DNA of 24,728 nt from the NCBI GenBank assembly GCA_011763485.2, contig JAANSK020188878.1:1-24728 (forward strand). The letters run 5' to 3'. Made by a program: the position numbers and the translations under genes. This DNA is from Isoetes engelmannii. Its lineage: Eukaryota > Streptophyta > Lycopodiopsida > Isoetales > Isoetaceae. Positions 19,311-24,728 of this stretch are shown here, piece after piece. The notes beneath the pieces were generated by a model. That model did no database searches. It had not been told where the DNA came from and worked only from the letters and a program-made list of their open reading frames with translations. Positions within the stretch are counted from its first letter, which is position 1. Each line of letters begins with the position of its first letter.

Positions 19311-19410
19311 GCAACTGGAACTCAGTGATTTGAAAGAAGCCAAGCATGTCCTTCAGTATCTCCAAGATGCCACATCAGCAGGCTATTACAGGTTACACCT
19401 CTGCACACTT
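19311..19410 (+). mobile_element. Short copia-like pol scrap
   Basis: LKEAKHVLQYLQDATSAGYY resembles the copia segment before RNase H (AAKRVLRYLKGT...G..Y). It is too short for firm assignment and lies outside any larger recognisable remnant. Confidence 0.4.
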
Positions 19411-19940
19411 GGTATGATGTATACAAATCGATGCCTGACTAATACCTAGATGAGATGACGCCGCCTGCTGCTTGCTGATATATTATCGTTGTTGATGTGT
19501 CCCACGTTATAAAGGCACAGTTATGCTTCATACTATTCACGTCTGTTTGTTAACTCCTAATTATCAGTGGGATTTTTCATCTCCGTTCTCATCTTCTATC
19601 CTAATCTACTAATCTTTGATTAATCTAACAGTTCTGCAATTGCATTATTCTAGTATGATTATTGTTTAAAGATCTACTGATTGGGCAAGGAATGTTTATG
19701 CCGGCTGTTTTAAAATAATACCATTTTTGCCGCTGCCATTTGAAGCATTGTTTTTTTTTTTTGGCTCTATGTGATCGACCTCATTTTTGCCTTAAACTTT
19801 TAGTTTTTTTTTTTGAGAAAGAAGTGCACAACATCTAGAGGGTAAGGATGACACTTCGTAGTAGATATGCTTGCTTTTTGCACAAGGTGTATTGAAGGCA
19901 ATCTCATGCTGGTAGAGTATTGCTTACCTGTGATAACCAG

Positions 19941-20065
19941 CAAATGTATCGCAACGAGTCCAGGAAACCCCTGGACTCTTTGCTGAAAGTGACAAACTTG
20001 GTCATCACAAATGTATCGTAATGAAGCCAGGGGGCTCTTTGCTGAAAATGACAAGCTTAGTCATT
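19941..20065 (+). repeat. 67-bp tandem duplication just upstream of carrier exon
   Basis: CAAATGTATCG opens copies at 19941 and 20008, and both contain CTCTTTGCTGAAARTGACAA. Differences are mostly C to T or G to A at CpG. The first copy also contains the palindrome GTCCAGG/CCTGGAC (19958-19976). Confidence 0.7.
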
Positions 20066-20218
20066 AGCTGTTTCCAAATCCATAAGCATATCCTGCTAGA
20101 TTTTGCATCAAAAAACCATGATATGCCTTCTTTTTTAATTTTTATGCTCACTATTGTCTGTTATGCCATAACCTCAAGTGGTGATAAGTTTAAAAAACTC
20201 TTCTCGCCCAAAATGCAG

Positions 20219-20389
20219 GTGCGTCGCCAGGCCAGTACTGACCAGGTTTGCAGAGGTCTTAGACATGATGTAAGGACTATTATTGCTCAGGAAGGAGTTG
20301 GAGGACTCTGGAAAGGGGCAGGGGCTTCAATGGCTAGAGCATCAACATTGACAGCTTCACAATTCATAGCATATGAAGATTCTAAAAAG
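20219..20389 (+). CDS. Mitochondrial carrier, internal exon
   Basis: A CAG acceptor ends at 20218 and a GTTATC donor starts at 20390. The 171 bases are exactly 57 codons, phase 0 on both sides, and the frame matches the codon-boundary end of exon 2. The product begins VRRQAS, the equivalent of VRLQM after the second PX[DE]XX[KR] box. It continues through RTIIAQEGVGGLWKG, the carrier [DE]Gxxxx[WY][KR]G box, and then ASMARASTLTASQFIAYEDSKK, the fourth membrane helix. This closely follows At4g03115-type carriers (KEGIGALWKG, then RAAALTASQLATYDEAK, from memory). The expected preceding residues ending in NPxEVVK are not adjacent. The donor is weak after the GT. The C-terminal third of the protein is not seen in the remaining 4.3 kb. 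Confidence 0.8.
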
Positions 20390-20479
20390 GTTATCTCACA
20401 TTCTTGATCTTTCATGCTGTAAATTTGACATTGGATATAGCTTTTATTGTCCATCACAATGGATATCTACAGTATATAG

Positions 20480-20960
20480 TTGATAGGGAAGTGAAGGATC
20501 TATGGATCTACGAGAGAGAAGAGGAAACTGGGACGACTGTTTCATGTACAAACGAGAATAATACAGATATATAGGCACATGGTGCCAGCTATACAAATCT
20601 ACATGTCCGCGCATGTCCATCTATGCACATGCCACATATGTAGGTTCTAAAGAAATCCTGTGTACAACCAATCCTGTTAACTGGAATCTAGGACTGATAA
20701 CGCTGTCTATGTCCTTGAATCCACCAGAATTGCTCAAGCAAATCTTCTATGGCAGCTCGAACTCTACCTTAGTTGTGACACAATGACTTAACTCACATAG
20801 CTTCAGGATGCTAACAACTTCCTTCCTCTTGCACCACAGCAGTAATAAGAATTTATGCCGAATAAGAAGAATTCCAGTTAAGAAGATTCTTGAACATATG
20901 AACAATATACCTGCACAATATGTACACTAAACTCATGTACAGTTGATCTTTGCCATGGCC
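20480..20960 (-). mobile_element. Copia-type LTR fragment with adjoining interior, minus strand
   Basis: On the minus strand 20655-20480 reads AGAACCTACATATGTG through GTACATGAAACAGTCGTCCC and TTTCCTCTTCTCTC. This matches the LTR at 22524-22690 (AGAACCCCTATGTGTG ... CATTTCCTCTCTTCTCC). Sequence beyond it, around 20900-20930, shares TATTGTGCAGGT with the interior of the + strand element near 21826. It is an old broken piece of the same family in opposite orientation. Confidence 0.55.
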
Positions 20961-21548
20961 ATCTGCAAATGCATTAGAATATTCAGATCAACTGGTTGCA
21001 ATCCGTACAGTCTAGCTCCCTCATATTCTAGCATCACTGAATCCACCCGAATTTTTCTGCTTTGGCAAGATCAATGGTTACCTCTGAAACTTGACTAATA
21101 ACTTTCTGTGCTAAATGTTGCTGGTAGACCAGAAATCAGAAACTATGGCGACCTCTCTACTGTTTCTATTAGCATTTAGATGCACACGTGTCATACTGCT
21201 GAGGTAGCATTGTGGATAGCCGTAGTCATTCTAGAGTTAGTAGTTACACTTTGCTGGATGCCTCATGCGCCTACTAGCCTATCTCTTCCTTTAATCCACA
21301 TATGATCCAAAATGACTTCACGTATCAGAGCACGGTTTGGAATAAAGGTTTAGTGCAAAATTTCGCCACTCCAGAGGCTTTGTTAGGAATTACAGGTTTT
21401 CTCGATGATTCACAAGCAGCAAGCGGAGTTGTAATAGTGTTCTGGTGAGCCTACCCCAATCCCTTCAGAGAAAATCGTGTAGAAATCTTGCAGAAGGCAA
21501 GATCATCTATCTGGAGGCTGCTCTTTGTAAACGTCTTCACCCTTTGGT

Positions 21549-21706
21549 GCTGGAATTGTCAAATCCGGCAAAATTCTTCGCTTTTCGGGTGGTTTTTGTG
21601 CCGGAATTGAAAAATCCGGAAGTATTATTCACTTTTCAGGCCGTTTTTTTTTTTCCGGACTTGCCAAATCCGGGAGGATTCTTCATATTCAGGCCCACTT
21701 TCTTCT
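21549..21706 (+). repeat. Three tandem ~53-bp units in element interior
   Basis: Three units start at about 21549, 21601 and 21655. Each carries a CCGGAMTTG-like start (CTGGAATTG in the first), AAATCCGG, a TTC-rich middle and a CAGGCC/CGGGTGG end. One + strand frame is open across all three and gives the repeated pattern L.NP..(F)F.FR..F, with 17-18 residues per unit. No function is assigned. Confidence 0.7.
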
Positions 21707-22523
21707 GATTCTGTGTCATTCTAGAGATCTGAAGGTTTTTTTGAGGTTTTTCCTTTTTGGTCTTGATCCTTAATGGAGAAAACTTATGATACATGGTAAA
21801 TATTTGACTTGAAGACGTATATATTGTGCAGGTAATTACATATATAGGTTCAGGGAGAGTATTAGAAGTTAGAACCTACATATGTGACATGTCATGTATA
21901 ATAGCTGGCATTGTCTGGGCTGGTTATCTGCTGAGGAGCTTTGTGAAGCTCTCGTGTGGAAATTGGACAGAATTTTGTGCTGGCATGTAAATCTGACTGA
22001 GTTCCTTGGAGTTTTTGACGAATTTATTTCCAGCATCCATCAAACTAAGTCCTCATGTAGTGGAATGCTTTGATAGACTTACAGCAAGAAAATTTCAGTT
22101 TGAGGGAGAGTTATTCAAATTGAAGTTTTCTTCTATTTAGAGGTTGAGAGTGAGCAGGTTGTGTGGTCTTTTACAGATGGACAGGTGGACTTGAAATATC
22201 AGATGTTAGAATGTCATCAGCAAAAATACCTCTCGTCCTTGTTATGCTTTGCAAAGTTGCTGATCTTGTCAAGGCACAGGGGTTCTTTTTGGTTGCAGAT
22301 GATCTTGATATTTGAATGAGGTCGGTTTGATTTCAGGGAGAGTCTAATGGCCGCTGAGTCCTAATGAAGTCATCTACTGCTGCTGCTGCTGCTAGATGAG
22401 ATTTGATCTCAGGGAGAGATCATTATCTCATTTTGATGTACAGGCCTGAAGGTTTTGGTGTACAGATTTGAGGATGTGTGCAGGTTTGCGTTTTTTTATT
22501 CTCATACAGAGTTTCAGGGAGAG

Positions 22524-22861
22524 TGTTAGAATATAGAACCCCTATGTGTGTACATATACTTGTATTTATATATACTTGTATGTCTACGTGTACAAATACA
22601 TGTACACGTGACTGCCTATTTAGTGACTGCCTATTTATTCTGTATCATTGTCATTTATACATAAAGCAATTCGTCCCATTTCCTCTCTTCTCCAACGTCC
22701 TTTCTCATCGATCTTTCACTTTAACAACCTCAGTTTACACACGTGTGTCACTTTAGTGATGGCGTCACTCTGCTGAGATAGCGTTGTGGATGCATGGCGT
22801 GCTTATATAAGCCATATAGTCATTCTAGAGTTAGTAGTTTATATGATCCAAATTGACTTCA
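22524..22861 (+). repeat. 3' LTR of the small copia-type element
   Basis: 338 bp beginning TGTTAGAA right after a purine tract and ending TTCA. It contains TA-rich and TGTACATATA-type segments and a duplicated GTGACTGCCTATTTA (22609-22623 and 22623-22637). Confidence 0.65.
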
Positions 22862-23600
22862 GTTTCCAGCTGAAAAACCAGTTTCTTGAAGATTGCAAGC
22901 AATTTTGCTGCACCAAAAGCAATAAAAGAACATGATGGATTCTTGACGAAAGCTTATATGATCTTGATAGATAATCTTCTCTAGATCTAGCTGGCTTATA
23001 AAAGGTTTCTTATCTAAAAGCTGCCATCATATGCACGTCAGGCATGTCCACTCTTTAAGTTTTCAGTTATTATTCAGCAATACAGAAAATAGAGACCATG
23101 CAGACAAAATTCTGCCATGTGTACTATGAGATGTCCAAGGATTTCGAGAATTTAGTATTGTTGCTTGCATGCAAGCACATACATTTGTTTTCTGCCAATG
23201 CACACATGGGAGTGATTTTCAATTATTGTCCATTTCTAAGGGCCATTTCAATTTGAACAATTTCAGATATTGTGGGCGAAGTCATTTAGACAATATCTTT
23301 GGTCTCCTCCCAGATTGTTCCTTGCTTATACTAATAGAAAATCAGAATTTCACAATAAGTTTCCTTGCAAAATATAGTAAAATAATTACACAAGGTCTGA
23401 TTTTGGCATTTTGGTATTTTTTCCTGCGAACATCAGGCAATAATGCGGTGGTTGCATGTGGGAGACGGTTTCATTGTGCATCTTAGGTATGTGAAATTTT
23501 TTTCCTTGGTTAGAGCTAAACAAAAGAAGTGTCCTCATCCTACCTTTTGTCGTTCTTTGAATGATGAAAAAGATTTCCAGCACATGTTCTACCAAGGAGA
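22862..23600. other. Spacer, nothing recognised
   Basis: AT-rich sequence. The open frame at 23169-23486 has no recognisable domain, and no carrier exon was found. Confidence 0.35.
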
Positions 23601-24485
23601 TCTGCCCAAATTGCAACTAAGCAATCTACCACTTTTAATGCAACATGTGATTGAATCTATGAACTGAAAAGAGGAATGAACAGAAGGAAACTGTTCTATG
23701 GAAAAACCAAGAGAGGAACACGCAAACCCTACTTTCTGATAAAGAGTTAGCCACAAATAAAAACATTTACAAGAACACAAATCATCAAAGAAAAGTTAGA
23801 CCATCCCTTAAGGCCAAAGCCCACCACCCAACCTGGCTAGGCATAAGAAAAGAGTTGGCTTGTTGGGAGGAAAGATTCAAGACAGTGAAAGGTTATCTGA
23901 CTACTGATACAATTCAAGGAAATAATCAAGAATAATAGAAGTAAATTGAAACAAAAGGCTCAACTATCTCTAATCCTTAAGAGATCAATCCACCCAACCC
24001 GGCTCAGCTAGCAAGAAATCCTTATCTCGCTATAACTAAAGGCTCTAGAACACGAAATCAGATGTAGGAGGCTAAGACCTGATGATCCAAGGACAAGGAG
24101 TTCACAGGTATTTATACCAGAGAGACCTTTTCCCACAAAAGGTCTCTGAAACGAATCTCATCTATTAGCATAGATAATATTAGATAATGATGGGAAAGGC
24201 TAGGAAAAGGCAGTGGATAGCTAAATCGGGAGGTGCCCTTATCGAAGCCGATCACACAAGAGTCCGATAAGGTTCGTTGTGGTTACAGTTAGCAAAATCT
24301 GAGATATCCGTTAACGGGTGCGCGACTTGTTATCAGCCATCCATTATTTTAATTGTTAGACACATGGGTAGTTTGATATTTGGCTTGATAAGTAAATACG
24401 CAATCATTATACCTTTATGGAATTTGGTAAATGCTGGGCCACTCCCCTGAGCCGGCTTAATAGTCGTAATAACCCTCCCCTTCTC
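23601..24485 (-). mobile_element. Possible gypsy-type LTR and polypurine tract, minus strand
   Basis: On the minus strand, ATTGACGAGGACGTTCAATT leads into the purine tract GAGAAGGGGAGGG (24473-24485). DEDVQF-like sequence before a purine tract is common at the 3' end of plant gypsy polyproteins. It is followed by TTATTACGACTATTAAGC, a plausible LTR start, and about 360 bases on by a promoter-like GGTATAAATACC (24107-24118). The far end of the LTR was not found and the left limit given is a guess. Confidence 0.4.
24107..24118 (-). promoter_or_regulatory. TATA box (TATAAATA) in the putative LTR
   Basis: GGTATAAATACC on the minus strand is a strong plant TATA match and is itself palindromic-like. 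Its position inside the putative LTR would suit an LTR promoter. Confidence 0.4.
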
Positions 24486-24529
24486 AAAATTGAACGTCCT
24501 CGTCAATTCTTGAGGAAAGATTGTCTTGC

Positions 24530-24728
24530 TTAAATCCTTATAAGACGTTGCCTCAATCCTTAGACGTCTTTTATCTTAAATTCTTATCAGATATAGCCTC
24601 AATCCTTAGAGGTCCTTCATCTTAAATCCTTATAAGATGTTGCCTCAATCTTTAGAGGTCTTTCATCTTAAATCCTTATAAGATGTCGCCTCAATCCTTA
24701 GAGGACTTTTATCTTAAATCCTTATAAG
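24530..24728. repeat. 46-bp minisatellite running off the right edge
   Basis: Four full units (24530-24575, 24576-24621, 24622-24667, 24668-24713) and the first 15 bases of a fifth. Each begins TTAAATYCTTATMAGA, continues GCCTCAATCYTTAGA and ends TYTTTYATC or a close variant. The unit is exactly 46 bp throughout and the array continues beyond the window. Confidence 0.95.

Larger units (their letters stand above)
21184..22861 (+). mobile_element. Small copia-type LTR element without pol (partly broken)
   Basis: The 3' LTR is 22524-22861 (TGTTAGAATATAGAACC to TTGACTTCA). Only the last part of the 5' LTR is recognised (21184-21320), matching 22738-22861 with an indel and ending in the same GACTTCA. 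A primer-binding site, TATCAGAGCACGG, follows at about 21323-21335, and a purine tract TTTCAGGGAGAG sits directly before the 3' LTR. The interior, about 1.2 kb, has no recognisable gag or pol, so the element is TRIM/LARD-like. A second LTR-start-like sequence (GGGAGAGTATTAGAAGTTAGAACC) occurs inside at 21853-21876. The first part of the 5' LTR is missing or rearranged. Confidence 0.65.

Noticed and set aside
20021-20218. Extending the carrier exon upstream in the open frame to an ATG at 20021.
   Set aside because: The upstream residues do not match carriers, whereas a CAG acceptor at 20216-20218 gives a phase-0 start exactly where homology begins.

Overview
The window looks like nuclear DNA of a land plant with a large, repeat-filled genome and long introns. 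A seed plant, possibly a gymnosperm or other large-genome lineage, fits best, but the sequence alone does not fix the species. Three things support this: plant-type copia primer-binding sites (TATCAGAGC), a plant L1-type LINE carrying the zf-RVT domain, and exons of a plant-type mitochondrial carrier with GT..AG introns, one gap being about 9.7 kb. Almost everything else is transposable-element fossil.

Layout. 1-406: unidentified, interrupted coding-like stretch. 978-1379 and 4795-5240: two diverged copies of one repeat, sharing a 79-bp structured core that is far better kept than its flanks. 1381-3900: broken Ty3/gypsy pol remnant. 3905-4571: two unidentified open stretches that may be exons of one gene fragment. 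5498-8855: 5'-truncated L1-type LINE split by a 1,840-bp solo LTR (5773-7612). 8889-10273: tandem duplications, a ~100-nt inverted repeat, then the presumed promoter and leader of the host gene.

Host gene, + strand. Exons at 10274-10340, 10494-10555 and 20219-20389 encode parts of a mitochondrial carrier (SLC25 type) resembling, from memory, Arabidopsis At4g03115. The first two exons join in phase and give the signature PLDVVK. The third encodes EGVGGLWKG and a carrier helix. About 80 residues expected between exon 2 and the third exon were not found, and later exons lie beyond the window or are lost. The gene may therefore be live with unrecognised exons, or a decayed copy.

The long gap between exons 2 and 3 holds copia fragments in both orientations (10745-13010 and 13640-16000), a candidate non-autonomous DNA element (13060-13632), and a clear TRIM with 183-bp LTRs (13744-14563) nested in a copia remnant. 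Downstream of the last exon are pieces of one small copia-type LTR family in both orientations (20480-22861). At the right edge a minus-strand gypsy-like 3' end lies next to a 46-bp minisatellite (24530-24728). No tRNA or rRNA gene and no CRISPR array is visible.
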